Source of the DNA: Fulvivirga imtechensis AK7
Lineage (GTDB): Bacteria; Bacteroidota; Bacteroidia; Cytophagales; Cyclobacteriaceae
Length of the DNA stretch: 64,000 nt
Direction of reading: 5' to 3'
NCBI RefSeq assembly: GCF_000331535.1
Contig: NZ_AMZN01000049.1
Location: 1-64,000 of the forward strand
Below are positions 35,677 to 46,320 of the stretch, piece after piece (position 1 is the first letter of the stretch; every line of letters begins with the position of its first letter). Under the pieces are notes generated by a model that saw only the letters and a program-made list of their open reading frames with translations, did not search any database and was not told the origin of the DNA. Both the position numbers and the translations under genes were made by a program.

Positions 35677-36781
35677 TCATGTTTCCTGATCTGTTGCCGG
35701 CTGGTCCCGACTATTTGGAATGGTAAAGAAAAAAGTACTCCCCTGATTTGGCACCGACTCTACCCATATATTACCACCATGAGATTCCACGATCTTACGA
35801 CATTGTGCCAGCCCTATGCCAGTCCCTTCGTACTCCTTGCGCGAGTGCAACCGCTGAAAGATCATAAATATCTTTTCCTTGTACTTTTCATCAATGCCGA
35901 TACCATTATCGGCAACTGAAAACTGCCAATGTCCCTCTTTTAACATGGCATGTATACTAATATGCATCCGGCCTGCGAAATTTAACAGCATTTGAGATCA
36001 AATTCTGAAATAGTTGCCTCAGCTCTGTGGGATAGCCTTTAAGTGTGGGTAATATACTTCTTTCAACTACGGTTTTTGTCCTTTGTATAAGTGCATCCAT
36101 ATCCAGAAGCACTTCATCTACAATTTCGTTACAGTTTACATCCTGCTGTTCCTGTTCTGTACCAATTCTGGAGTAATCAAGCAGGTCCTTGATCAGTGCT
36201 TCCATTCGAATACTGGTCTGTAGAATAAACTCAAGATATCTGTCTGCATTCTTATCCAGTTTACCTTTATATTCCTTTTCGATCAGATTTACCAAACTCA
36301 TAATGGTATGCAGAGGCTCCCGTAAATCATGTGAAGCCACATATGCAAAGTGCTCCAGTTCTTTGTTTTTCTTTTCTATAGCCACCAGTGATTGCTCCAA
36401 CTGCTTCCTGGTTCGTATACGCTCCGAAACATCTCTTAGTGTTGCTGAAGTCAGCATTCCCTTGCTGGTTTCCAGAGGGCTCAGGCTTATTTCAACAAAA
36501 AACTCACTACCGTCCTTTCTTTTAACAATCAGTTCGCGCCCTGCTCCCATTTCCCGCAGGTTAGGATTTGTTACATAATTTGTCCTGTGAGAAACGTGTA
36601 TATTTCTGTACCGTTCAGGGATCAGGAATTCAACTGACTGACCAATCAACTCGTTCTTATCATAACCAAAAAGCATTTTTACACGATCATTGGCCATTAT
36701 AATCTTTCCATCAGCATCAACTACAACAACGGCATCCGGGGCTGAAGCGAATATTGCTTTGTATATCTCTTTTTCTCCCAT
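35677..36781 (-). pseudogene. PAS-domain sensor histidine kinase broken by a frameshift
   Basis: The first part (36781 down to 35957) encodes a PAS domain (about residues 5-125), a short coiled coil and a HisKA dimerisation domain with phospho-acceptor histidine in YVASHDLREPLH (about 147-158), then stops just after [14 protein letters not shown]. In another frame the expected continuation [20 protein letters not shown] follows, with the ATP-binding G1 and G2 boxes NGIGID and [11 protein letters not shown], ending at 35677. One extra base (or loss of two) near 35963-35970 explains this. If real, no functional kinase results; a sequencing error is the alternative. The two halves together would be about 370 residues, a usual length. 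Confidence 0.82.
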
Positions 36782-37889
36782 TTATAAAATCATGATGGAT
36801 TAAAACGCAAAACTTTCATAGCAGTGTTTGAAGCGGCTATAGTCTCTTTAGTTGGTGTCTCTAAGAAAACGCCTTTATCTGCGTAATGTCCCAAAAATGC
36901 GCATCCCGACAACTATAACAACTCCAGGGGACTCCACTTTTAAGACTTCACCTGTATGCCATAGCACTTCGGTGCGTACACACAAGCCGTTGATCTGCCA
37001 AAGCGGCTACGCAAAGGCGAGCTTGATCTGGAGGTTTTCTTAAAGCCACCCGGAGCTTTCTTGCAAGCACTGGCTAAACTCGTAATTTAGACATTTTTAT
37101 CAGTAGTTAAAGCAAATTAGATGAGAATTACCATCGGCAACTACCCTCCCTCCTCAATACTATTTAGAGTCTCTGAGAAAAAGCCAATAGTCTGAGTTAT
37201 GCCTGCCCCACTAATGCTCTGCCCAAGGGGGCCTTTTTGACACTTCATACTCACATACTCTTATATTCCTCCTGAACGAAAGGCAAATGAGGTTGTGGTC
37301 AGAAGCACCTCTCCCGAAGCTTGAATATGGCTCCTGTGTTAACACTTCAGGCCACAGTGTGGCTTATTAAAACATTAATCTTTTCCCAGGCTTCACCAAT
37401 ACATAGAGTAGTAGAGAGATCAATGCTCTTTAGTTAAGGGCGTCATCACGCCTGTCCCGAGCTTGCCTCAGAGCATGCCCGGGGATGAAAGAGAGGATTA
37501 CTAGTATGAATGAAACGGCTTAGTAAGACGCCTCCAAAGTCGGCATGACAATTCCTTTTTTATTAAAGTGAGACCTTAGCTAAACTGTAAGAGCCTGCCT
37601 CTGTTGAGGCAACATCAGTTGCAGGGAATTATCATGTACCCCTGATTTATTACATCACTTTCAAAGCTACATTGAACAATAAAACAAAAATTTATTCCCA
37701 AATTGGGATTTCTCATGCCTCTGTATTCCAAAAGCCTGGTTGGCAGCGCCTCCTAAAATTATAGCCTCACGCGATTCATACTTTTTTATCCTATAATATT
37801 TCTGCTCTTGCATAACCTGGTCTAAATCATATGGTATTCTTTTTGAATATAGTATATGACCTAAGTTGAGCTTTAAGAAATAACTATAG
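36782..37889. other. 1.1-kb repeat-rich intergenic region
   Basis: No gene was found. It contains family A repeat copy 3 (36863-37055), a degenerate A-like copy (about 37165-37250, GAGAAAAAGCCAATAG and CTGAGTTATGCCTGCCCC) and a separate imperfect inverted element at about 37441-37551 with CGTCATCACGCC at one end and GTCGGCATGACA at the other. The last 300 bases up to the sensor kinase start are AT-rich and probably hold its promoter. Confidence 0.55.
36863..37055. repeat. Dispersed inverted-repeat element, family A, copy 3
   Basis: It starts AAGAAAACGCC and ends GGTTTTCTTAAAGCCACCCGG, with TGCGTAATGTCCC and AAAATGCGCATCCCGAC inside. It is longer than the other copies because of a middle insert (about 36960-37020) that contains GCATAGCACTTCGGTGC. 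Confidence 0.65.
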
Positions 37890-40271
37890 ATGAAAACTTA
37901 CCTTACATTACTTTTAATGTTAATATTCAGCCTCTATGGTTTCACACAGGATCCTCTTCAATTGAAAATTGACAGCCTGACACTGGCAATCAAAAAATCT
38001 CCTCAGGATACCCTCCGTGTAAATCGTCTTGTGCTACTATCCAACTATTGGCTGGAAGCCAAGCAACCGGATCAGGCGCTGAATCTTGTCAATGAAGCAG
38101 AGAAACTGGCTGAAGCGTTAACGTACAGTGAGGGTATGGCTAAAGTACACTTACAAAAAGGTAAAGTACTGTTGAGCATACATAATTATACATCTGCACT
38201 TGACCACAGTAAAAAGGCGTTGGCGATCTATCAGGCGCTGAAGAATAGTTCCGGGAGCATTGAAACATTGTTACTGACCGGGCAAATACATGCTAATCAA
38301 TCCGCACACGATGAAGCAATAAGTTTTTATACCGAAGCATTGCAAGCTGCAGAAAAAAATAATGATCAGATGGCCATGGCCAAAGCACAATTGAACATGG
38401 CCATGCAGTACAACTACAAGGGATTAAGCGATGAAGGAAGAAAATACTCACAAACCGCTGTAGAAATCTACAGCAATATAAACGATTACGCAGGGTTAGC
38501 TTTGGCATACAACAGCCTCGCAGAATCTTACAGAAGACAATCCAGGTATTCAGATGCTATAGAAAACTATTACCGGGGCTTGAAGATCGCTGAGGACCAT
38601 GACCTGGAAGACAGCAAAGCCCGTCTGCTGAATAACATAGGGTTAATATATTATGAACAAAAGAAATTTACGGAAGGAATTGAGATATATGAAGAGTTAA
38701 TAAATTTTAACAAAACCCGTGATCATAAAACCTCGCTGGCACTTAATTATAACAACATAGGGTTATGTTACGCAGGCCTGGAGCAGCATAAGCATGCCAT
38801 AAACTATTATGAACTTGGGCTTAAAAGTATCAGTACCGACAGTAAAAGAGTTCAAGTCATCTTAATGTACAACATTGGCGAATCGTATATGCTCATGAAA
38901 CAAAATAATAAAGCCCTGGAATATTTTAACAAATCCTACCAGATCAGTGAAGAAATAAATAATCTGGAAACCATGGCTTATTGTCTCAATGGCCTGGGGG
39001 TTGTTTATCTACAACTAAAAAATTATACAGCAGCCGATAGCTATTTGAAAGAAGGCAGAAAACTGGCCATCGATAACAGTTTCAATGAGCTTTTGATGGA
39101 AAATTACCAGCACATGGTTGTTTTTGATTCATTGCAAAACAATTACAGGGGATCCCTTGAATGGTATAGGAAGTATGACTCTTTAAAAGACGGCCTCAAC
39201 AATGACCTGAAAAGCAAAGAGATAGCCGAAGTGAAAGCACGCTATGAAACGGAAAAAAAGGACAATGAGATCCTTCGTCTCAATCAGGCTAAAGAATTAG
39301 CCCAGCTCAACCACTCCAATGAACGGAAACTATTTATAGTGGTAGTCTTCTTTCTATTTCTATTAGCTGTGGTTCTGATCTATATCATTGCGAAAAGACG
39401 GCAGGTGAACCAACTACTTAGAAAACAAAAGAGCGAGATCGAAGAAAAAAATGAGAAACTGAATCACTTCAATGAGGAGTTGCGGGTAACGCTTGAAACT
39501 GTGGAGGATCAAAATAAGCTGCTGAACGAGAAAAACATAAAACTTCAGGAGCTACACCGTGAAAAGGATGGCCTCATAGGAGTGGTGGCCCATGACCTGC
39601 GTAGCCCCATAGCAAAAACACAGGGCCTGACCGAACTGATCAGAAATGCTGGTCCGCTAAACGAAAAACAACAGGAATTTATCCATCTGATAAAAAATGT
39701 GTGCAAGAATGGCATGAGCCTCATAGAAGACCTGCTTATGATCAATATGGCAGAAAACAAAGCCACCACTGCCAAATGCAAGTCGATTGAAGTAAATAAA
39801 TTTACCGAAGACCTGATAAGAAACTACAAAGCTCCGGCTGAGCGAAAGAACATAACCCTGCATTATACATGTCAGTTGCCGGAGCAGACGTACATCCAAT
39901 CAGACAGGGATTACCTCACTCGAATTTTGGATAATCTGCTGTCGAATGCAATTAAGTTTACCTTCCCCTACCATGCCATTTATTTTGAGATTGCTGCCAA
40001 AGAAGACCAGGTCATCTTTATCGTTAAAGATGAGGGACAAGGCATGAGTGAGGGCGACAAAAAAGAGCTTTTCAAAAAGTTTAAACGCCTGTCTGCCCGG
40101 CCAACCGGAGGAGAAACCTCTACAGGGCTGGGGCTTTCCATTGTGAAGACGCTGGTAGAGAAGCTGCAGGGCACGATCAATGTCGAAAGTGAGGTGGGTA
40201 AAGGAACAATTTTCACTATTAAATTACCCTCACACATGGCACAGGAAGAACAACAATATCTTTCTGCATGA
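37890..40271 (+). CDS. TPR-containing sensor histidine kinase
   Basis: The 793-residue protein has a signal peptide (MKTYLTLLLMLIFSLYGFTQ), about eight tetratricopeptide repeats across residues 60-440 in the periplasm (for example ALAYNSLAESYRRQSRYSDA and ALNYNNIGLCYAGLEQHKHA), one membrane helix (about 478-501), a coiled coil, a HisKA domain with H-box VVAHDLRSPI (His at about 567), and an ATPase domain with N-box NLLSNAIKFT, DEGQGMS and GLGLSIVKTL. This TPR-kinase type is frequent in Bacteroidota. No response regulator gene is next to it. The signal sensed by the periplasmic repeats is unknown. Confidence 0.9.
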   Translation: MKTYLTLLLMLIFSLYGFTQDPLQLKIDSLTLAIKKSPQDTLRVNRLVLLSNYWLEAKQPDQALNLVNEAEKLAEALTYSEGMAKVHLQKGKVLLSIHNYTSALDHSKKALAIYQALKNSSGSIETLLLTGQIHANQSAHDEAISFYTEALQAAEKNNDQMAMAKAQLNMAMQYNYKGLSDEGRKYSQTAVEIYSNINDYAGLALAYNSLAESYRRQSRYSDAIENYYRGLKIAEDHDLEDSKARLLNNIGLIYYEQKKFTEGIEIYEELINFNKTRDHKTSLALNYNNIGLCYAGLEQHKHAINYYELGLKSISTDSKRVQVILMYNIGESYMLMKQNNKALEYFNKSYQISEEINNLETMAYCLNGLGVVYLQLKNYTAADSYLKEGRKLAIDNSFNELLMENYQHMVVFDSLQNNYRGSLEWYRKYDSLKDGLNNDLKSKEIAEVKARYETEKKDNEILRLNQAKELAQLNHSNERKLFIVVVFFLFLLAVVLIYIIAKRRQVNQLLRKQKSEIEEKNEKLNHFNEELRVTLETVEDQNKLLNEKNIKLQELHREKDGLIGVVAHDLRSPIAKTQGLTELIRNAGPLNEKQQEFIHLIKNVCKNGMSLIEDLLMINMAENKATTAKCKSIEVNKFTEDLIRNYKAPAERKNITLHYTCQLPEQTYIQSDRDYLTRILDNLLSNAIKFTFPYHAIYFEIAAKEDQVIFIVKDEGQGMSEGDKKELFKKFKRLSARPTGGETSTGLGLSIVKTLVEKLQGTINVESEVGKGTIFTIKLPSHMAQEEQQYLSA

Positions 40272-40430
40272 CCATCCTTATTTATTTGACAACCAGCAGG
40301 GAAGTGGTTTATGCCAACGTTTGCGTATTCCGCTGACCACACAATTCTTTTCAGAAATTTTCATTAAGTCACCGGCTTTCATAAATTCGCCTGCGAATAA
40401 GTAAAGAAGAGACAACGAGAACAAGAAAAT

Positions 40431-42080
40431 ATGTTTCCAACTATAGATCCTACCCAGACGACCGCATGGGGAAAACTAGAACAACACTACCGGGATAATA
40501 ATCATTTGAAGATGCAGGACCTGTTCAAAAAGGACCCTGAACGCTTCAGCAAGTTTAGCCTGCAATTTGAAAATATCCTCCTTGATTATTCCAAGAACAG
40601 GATCACAACAGAAACGTTAGACCTCCTGATAGCTCTGGCAAAAGAATGCCAGTTGGATAAGGCCATTGAAGCGATGTTCAATGGTGAAAAGATCAATGCC
40701 ACTGAAAAAAGGTCTGTACTACATATAGCCCTTCGAAACCAATCCGGCACCCCCATAGAGGTAGATGGTGAGAATGTAATGCCCCAGGTGAATGCCGTTC
40801 TGGCCCAGATGAAAGACTTTTCAGATGCTATCATCAGTGGTGCATGGAGAGGATATACCGGAAAAAGAATAACCACCATTGTAAATATCGGTATTGGCGG
40901 CTCCGATCTGGGGCCTGTAATGGTTACAGAGGCTTTGAAGCCCTATAAAAAGCCTCACATGGAGGTCTACTTTGTATCGAATGTGGATGGAAGCCATATA
41001 GCCGAAACACTAAAACATGTCGACCCTGAACAAACGATGTTCATGATCGCTTCCAAAACCTTTACCACACAGGAGACCATGACCAATGCACTCACCGCAA
41101 GAGCCTGGTTCCTCGACCATGCCAGGAAAAAGGAATTGGTGAAGAAGCACTTTGTCGCTATATCCACCAATGCAGAAGCGGTGAGTGAATTTGGCATTGA
41201 CACCCAGAACATGTTCGAATTCTGGGACTGGGTAGGCGGTCGCTACTCGCTATGGTCAGCCATTGGATTATCCATTGCATGCACCATTGGCTTCGACAAC
41301 TTTAAGCAGTTGCTTGCCGGTGCACATGCCATGGACAACCATTTTAAAAATGAACCCTTTGAACGTAATGCACCTGTGATTCTGGCGCTGCTGGGCATCT
41401 GGTATAACAATTTCTTTCAGGCCGAATCCCACGCCCTACTACCCTACGACCAGTACATGCATCGCTTTGCGGCCTATTTCCAGCAGGGCGATATGGAGAG
41501 CAATGGCAAATATGTGAGTAGGAATGGCAAAAAAGTGCATTACCAGACAGGCCCTATTATCTGGGGAGAACCGGGCACCAACGGACAGCATGCTTTCTAC
41601 CAATTGATACACCAGGGCACAAAATTGATCCCTTGCGACTTCCTCGCACCTGCCATCACTCACAACCCTATTGCTGACCATCACGAGAAACTTCTGGCCA
41701 ATTTCTTTGCACAAACAGAAGCCTTAATGAATGGAAAATCAGAAGAGGAAGTGATAGCAGAACTGAAAGGCATAGTGCCTGACGAAGAATTAGAGACCTT
41801 AAAGCCGTTCAAAGTTTTTGAAGGCAACAGGCCTACAAATTCGATCCTCTTCAAAAAGCTGGATCCCAGAACACTGGGCTGTCTCATCGCTATGTACGAA
41901 CATAAAATCTTCGTTCAGGGAGTGATCTGGAATATCTACAGCTTTGACCAATGGGGTGTTGAATTAGGCAAGCAGTTGGCCAAGAAGATACTTCCTGAGC
42001 TTTTTGGTAAGGATGAAGTGCAGTCTCATGATAGTTCTACCAATGGGCTGATTAATCAGTTTAAGAGGTTTAGAAGCTAG
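40431..42080 (+). CDS. pgi: Glucose-6-phosphate isomerase
   Basis: This 549-residue protein has all the hallmarks of the long form of the enzyme: [12 protein letters not shown] (about 155-166), the signature [13 protein letters not shown], the ESNGK segment, the catalytic [15 protein letters not shown] and the second signature [20 protein letters not shown] near residue 500. It interconverts glucose-6-phosphate and fructose-6-phosphate in glycolysis and gluconeogenesis. Length is as expected. It lies 35 bases before the acetyltransferase gene on the same strand but they need not be functionally linked. It stands in the same region as the alpha-glucan operon downstream, which would release glucose phosphates. 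Confidence 0.97.
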   Translation: MFPTIDPTQTTAWGKLEQHYRDNNHLKMQDLFKKDPERFSKFSLQFENILLDYSKNRITTETLDLLIALAKECQLDKAIEAMFNGEKINATEKRSVLHIALRNQSGTPIEVDGENVMPQVNAVLAQMKDFSDAIISGAWRGYTGKRITTIVNIGIGGSDLGPVMVTEALKPYKKPHMEVYFVSNVDGSHIAETLKHVDPEQTMFMIASKTFTTQETMTNALTARAWFLDHARKKELVKKHFVAISTNAEAVSEFGIDTQNMFEFWDWVGGRYSLWSAIGLSIACTIGFDNFKQLLAGAHAMDNHFKNEPFERNAPVILALLGIWYNNFFQAESHALLPYDQYMHRFAAYFQQGDMESNGKYVSRNGKKVHYQTGPIIWGEPGTNGQHAFYQLIHQGTKLIPCDFLAPAITHNPIADHHEKLLANFFAQTEALMNGKSEEEVIAELKGIVPDEELETLKPFKVFEGNRPTNSILFKKLDPRTLGCLIAMYEHKIFVQGVIWNIYSFDQWGVELGKQLAKKILPELFGKDEVQSHDSSTNGLINQFKRFRS

Positions 42081-42115
42081 TGTGGTAGAATGCTATAACT
42101 GTTGTTAGAAATACT

Positions 42116-42547
42116 ATGATTACCTTCAAAAAACTTGACCAGTCACATCACAGACAAGTAGTGACCATGCTGGCAGAGACCAGACTCCCTTTCGAGGATA
42201 TTGACCTGAACGTACACCATATGATCGGTGCATACGATGGCGAAAGGCTAAAAGGCATTGCTGCCCTTGAACTGTACGGACAGTACGCTCTCCTGAGGTC
42301 TGTTGCTGTAGATACCCGGGAGCAGCAAAAGGGCCTGGGCTCTACCCTGATTGAAGAGGTTTTGAAAACAGCAAAAGCCCTTAACCTGAGCAACCTTTAT
42401 TTGCTAACGGAAACAGCAGAAGGATTTTTCAGCAAGCTTGGCTTTGTAAAAACTGAACGGTCAGAAGTTCCCACAACCGTTATGGGCAGTAGAGAATTTA
42501 AATACCTCTGCCCTGAGTCAGCGATATGCATGATGCGACAAATATAG
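42116..42547 (+). CDS. GNAT-family N-acetyltransferase (ArsN2-like)
   Basis: The 143-residue protein is a single GNAT domain with the acetyl-CoA-binding segment SVAVDTREQQKGLGSTLIEEV (motif A QKGLG at about 70-74 is the key part) and a C-terminal TETAEGFFSKLGFVKTER strand-helix. The similarity to ArsN2-type acetyltransferases is suggested by ALLRSVAV and AEGFFSKLGF, but no arsenic genes are nearby, so the substrate is open. It begins 35 bases after pgi. Intact by length. Confidence 0.8.
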   Translation: MITFKKLDQSHHRQVVTMLAETRLPFEDIDLNVHHMIGAYDGERLKGIAALELYGQYALLRSVAVDTREQQKGLGSTLIEEVLKTAKALNLSNLYLLTETAEGFFSKLGFVKTERSEVPTTVMGSREFKYLCPESAICMMRQI

Positions 42548-42705
42548 AGACAAAACAAATCTTAAGGCATACTACACCAACTATACCAACTATAGAAGAG
42601 CATTGAGTTTTCTCAGAAACACTATGTGTATTCTTTTGAACATTTTCACAGAATACAAGTTGGTAATATCAATAGTAGTCGCTTGTACAATTTACCTCTA
42701 CTGAT

Positions 42706-44034
42706 ATGTCAAAAAGAATAAGAACAAGGCTTAAAGGCTTGTTTCATCAATTTACTTCTAATGCAGCATCTTCGGGTATTGTTCTTATCATTGCATCTAT
42801 AGTAGCCCTTGTTTGTGCTAATTCAGCTTTGGCAGATGATTATGCCAGAATTTGGGCTACTAAGCTTACTTTTGGTATAAAAGATGCCATCATTTCAAAG
42901 CCAATCCTATTATGGATCAATGATGGTCTAATGGCTATGTTTTTCTTCGTAGTCGGGCTGGAGATAAAACGCGAGATCATGGCGGGTGAACTCTCCTCCT
43001 GGAAAAAGGCTTCTCTTCCCATTATTGCTGCCATTGGGGGTATGGTAATTCCCGCTCTTATATATGTTATCTTTAATGCTAACACACCTTCGGCTGCTGG
43101 TTGGGGTGTACCCATGGCTACTGATATTGCCTTTTCACTCGGCATCCTGGCTCTGCTGGGAAAGAGAGTGCCTCTCACATTGAAGATCTTCCTTACAGCG
43201 CTCGCCATTGCCGATGACCTGGGCGCTGTGCTGGTGATTGCCTTCTTCTATTCCTCAAAGATCACTTTTTCAAATGTGGTTATTGGTGCGATTTTTCTCG
43301 GCCTGATGATAACAATGAACCTGGCAGGTGTGAAAAGAAAGTGGGCCTATGCGCTCCCCGGTATATTAGGGCTATGGCTGGCATTCCTGCTTTCGGGGGT
43401 TCATGCCACCATCGCTGGCGTGCTGGCTGCGTTTGCTATTCCAGCTCGCATGACAATAAATACTGATGAATTCACTGCCGACATCCAACCTTTGATCGAC
43501 AAGCTTAAAAGCGCCCCCCGGTTAAAAGGTCCTCTACTTTCCAAACAGCAGCAAACAGTAATTGTGGCAATCGAAAAAAAATCCCGCCAGTATGAAGTAC
43601 CCCTCCAATCATTGGAGCATTCCATGCATCCATGGGTAATTTTTCTCATCATGCCAATTTTTGCATTGAGTAATGCCGGGGTCACCATATCGGGAGACAT
43701 ACAAGCCATACTTACCTTGCCCGTTAGTCTGGGCATTATTACCGGCCTGTTTATCGGAAAACCCCTGGGTATCTTCCTCTTTACCTGGCTGGCCTGCAAA
43801 TTTAAACTAGCTTCCCTTCCGCCAGGCACCAACTGGTGGCATATTATTGGCCTTGGTGCATTGGCAGGCATTGGATTTACCATGTCCTTATTTGTATCTG
43901 GTCTTGCATTCAAATCAAATGAATTCGTGCAGGCATCAAAGGTGAGTATTATCATAGCCTCTTTATTATCAGGCTCTATGGGCTATCTGATCCTTAAAAA
44001 GACTTTGCCCAAAATAACTGGTCGATTAAAATAG
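42706..44034 (+). CDS. nhaA: NhaA Na+/H+ antiporter
   Basis: A 442-residue membrane protein with about twelve helices and the diagnostic NhaA sequences GLEIKREIMAGEL (about 83-95), ATDIAFSLGILALLGKRVP (about 139-157) and ALAIADDLGAVLV (about 166-178) containing the paired aspartates that carry Na+ and H+. A long hydrophilic loop (about 265-300) occurs in the middle. It expels sodium in exchange for protons, maintaining pH and ion balance, which fits a marine or alkaline habitat. It has its own promoter region of 158 bases upstream. Length somewhat above the E. coli enzyme (388) because of the central loop. Confidence 0.95.
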   Translation: MSKRIRTRLKGLFHQFTSNAASSGIVLIIASIVALVCANSALADDYARIWATKLTFGIKDAIISKPILLWINDGLMAMFFFVVGLEIKREIMAGELSSWKKASLPIIAAIGGMVIPALIYVIFNANTPSAAGWGVPMATDIAFSLGILALLGKRVPLTLKIFLTALAIADDLGAVLVIAFFYSSKITFSNVVIGAIFLGLMITMNLAGVKRKWAYALPGILGLWLAFLLSGVHATIAGVLAAFAIPARMTINTDEFTADIQPLIDKLKSAPRLKGPLLSKQQQTVIVAIEKKSRQYEVPLQSLEHSMHPWVIFLIMPIFALSNAGVTISGDIQAILTLPVSLGIITGLFIGKPLGIFLFTWLACKFKLASLPPGTNWWHIIGLGALAGIGFTMSLFVSGLAFKSNEFVQASKVSIIIASLLSGSMGYLILKKTLPKITGRLK

Positions 44035-44332
44035 GTGGTGAAACATGCTTTTTCTTTCAGGAATTAATGTTTTTCCTGTCTCATTTTTTTTTAATAATTC
44101 AAAAATTTTCTTTTCTGTTTAACTAACAGAAGATGAGGAACATGCTCCTCAATAGTAAAAAAAACCACCCTTTCCCCACCCAAAAACCGAAACATATAAA
44201 ACCCTCAAATGTTTAGTTCCTATACATTGTCCACTAAGATCAAAACATGACATTTATCCCGGCAACTGATGAGGGATGTCATCTGTGATCTATGAAAAAA
44301 AAACGTTTTTTGACACTAAAAATCAACTAACC
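44035..44332. other. Promoter region of the alpha-glucan operon
   Basis: About 300 AT-rich bases without a gene. TTCTGTT (44113-44119) and AACAGAA (44125-44131) make a perfect seven-bp inverted repeat around five bases, a possible operator or weak hairpin. A stretch of T and A before it could serve as promoter. Confidence 0.35.
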
Positions 44333-46318
44333 ATGTCTTACTTAAAATTAACCGAACCGTTTTTAAGAGACCTGACCCACTCTAAAGAAAAAGAGATTTT
44401 GTTGGTCAATGAACTGGGGGCATACTGCAGTACTACGGTCTGCACCTGCAACACCAGGAAATATCATGGACTGTTAGCCGTGCCACAACCTAAGCTTGAT
44501 GATCAATGGCATGTATTGCTGGCCAGCCTGGATGAATCGGTTTTGACTGCGGATTCGGGCTTTAGCCTGGCTGTCCATGAATATCCGGGAGTACATTTTC
44601 CCGAAGGACAGCAATATTTACAAGCTATGATCTATGAAACTACTCCCAGATGGGTATATGAGATGGATGGCCTTAGATTGGAAAAGGAACTCGTGCTGAG
44701 CAAAAAAGAAAACAGATTGCTGATCAGATACTATCTGGCGGAAGCAAAAAGAACTGTAAAGCTGCAGCTCAGGCCTTTTCTGGCTTATAGAAATGCTCAT
44801 ACGCTTCGGCAGGTTGCACCCCATAACGATGCCGTTGCAAAAGCACTGAACAATGGCATTGAATTCACTATGTTTCCTCAGTATGAACCACTCTTTTTCC
44901 AACATTCGAAGAAAGGTACGTTCGTAACAACTCCCGACTGGTACCACAATCTCGAATACCAAAAGGAAAAGGAAAGGGGATATGAATACACCGAATCACT
45001 GTTCGTACCGGGTTTTTTTGAGTTCTCACTCAAAAAAGGTGAAGAACTAATATTCAACATAGGCCTAAGGGAAACCAACCCGCGTATACTTAAGCGGGAT
45101 TTTCAAAAAGAAAAGAATGCCTGGCATACGCTAACCAATTTTGAAGATTGCCTGATCAATGCTTCAGAGCAATTCATAATGAGACAAAATGAAAGAACTG
45201 TTGTGGTTGCAGGGTGGCCATGGTTCGGTCCATGGGGACGCGACACATTCATTGCTCTACCGGGTCTAACACTTACCACCAATAAAACGGGCCTGTTCAA
45301 AGGCATTATAGACTCCGCTGTCAGAGACCTTAAAAGAGGACTGTTCCCCAATGTACAAACCTCCTATAACTCAGTTGATGCGCCCTTGTGGTTTATATGG
45401 GCACTCCAACAATATGCCTACCATACCAACAATCTGGCGGGTGTCTGGCAAGAATACAGTAGCTACGTGCGCTCTATTCTGGAAAATTACAGAGATGGAA
45501 CAGATTTTAACATCAAAGCCCGTGACAATGGCTTGATATGGGCAGGTGACTCCAACTATGCGGTAACATGGATGGATGCTATTATAGACGGATACCCGGT
45601 AACACCCCGGCTCGGTATGCCTGTGGAAGTTAACGCATTATGGTTCAACGCCATCTGTTTCAGCCTGGAAGCTTCGGAAGCAGCAAATGATACAGATTTC
45701 ATTAAAAACTGGGACATGTACCCTGATAAGATCGAAAGTGCCTTTATAGATACATTTTGGAATGAAGGTAAAGGATATTTGGCAGACTACGCAGACGACA
45801 GCGGGGCTCACTGGGAGATTCGTCCCAACCAGATCTTTGCTGTGTCCCTACCCTACAGCCCGTTAAGAGCAGATATGGAAGAGGCTGTCATACAAATGAT
45901 AGAAAAGGAACTTTTAACACCAAGAGGATTGCGTACCCTCTCACCGTCAGACCCCGCATATATAGGCTCCTACGGTGGCGACCAGCCCGCCAGAGACAAG
46001 GCTTATCATCAGGGAACTGTTTGGCCATGGTTGCTCGGCCACTATGCGGAAGCATGTTTGAAGGTGCGCGGCAAAAGCGCTGCGAAACAGATAGAAAAAT
46101 TGTATAAAGGATTGGAACCAACGGTAGTGGAATGTGCTCTGGGTACTATACCGGAAGTATATTCAGGAGACGCACCCCATAAACCCGGCGGGGCAATAGC
46201 CCAGGCATGGAGCGTGGCGGAAGCTTTAAGAACGAAACAACTATTGAATTTATATAAAACCTCAAAACCTCAAAGAAAACAAAGAAAAACAACTAAAGTA
46301 AAGGAGTTACAAGATTGA
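44333..46318 (+). CDS. Glycogen debranching enzyme (GH133, amylo-alpha-1,6-glucosidase)
   Basis: The start at 44333 (MSYLKLTEPFL) gives 661 residues and fits the family's usual N-terminus; the frame extends 19 codons further upstream to 44276, which looks too long. The N-terminal domain carries NTRKYHGLLAVPQP (about 41-54), and the (alpha/alpha)6 catalytic part has WPWFGPWGRDTFIALPG, WMDAIIDGYPVTPRLGMPVE and GTVWPWLLGHYAEA. The family removes alpha-1,6 branches of glycogen or starch. It leads an operon with the glycosyltransferase and GH57 genes, so all three act on a storage alpha-glucan. Confidence 0.9.
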   Translation: MSYLKLTEPFLRDLTHSKEKEILLVNELGAYCSTTVCTCNTRKYHGLLAVPQPKLDDQWHVLLASLDESVLTADSGFSLAVHEYPGVHFPEGQQYLQAMIYETTPRWVYEMDGLRLEKELVLSKKENRLLIRYYLAEAKRTVKLQLRPFLAYRNAHTLRQVAPHNDAVAKALNNGIEFTMFPQYEPLFFQHSKKGTFVTTPDWYHNLEYQKEKERGYEYTESLFVPGFFEFSLKKGEELIFNIGLRETNPRILKRDFQKEKNAWHTLTNFEDCLINASEQFIMRQNERTVVVAGWPWFGPWGRDTFIALPGLTLTTNKTGLFKGIIDSAVRDLKRGLFPNVQTSYNSVDAPLWFIWALQQYAYHTNNLAGVWQEYSSYVRSILENYRDGTDFNIKARDNGLIWAGDSNYAVTWMDAIIDGYPVTPRLGMPVEVNALWFNAICFSLEASEAANDTDFIKNWDMYPDKIESAFIDTFWNEGKGYLADYADDSGAHWEIRPNQIFAVSLPYSPLRADMEEAVIQMIEKELLTPRGLRTLSPSDPAYIGSYGGDQPARDKAYHQGTVWPWLLGHYAEACLKVRGKSAAKQIEKLYKGLEPTVVECALGTIPEVYSGDAPHKPGGAIAQAWSVAEALRTKQLLNLYKTSKPQRKQRKTTKVKELQD

Positions 46319-46320
46319 CG

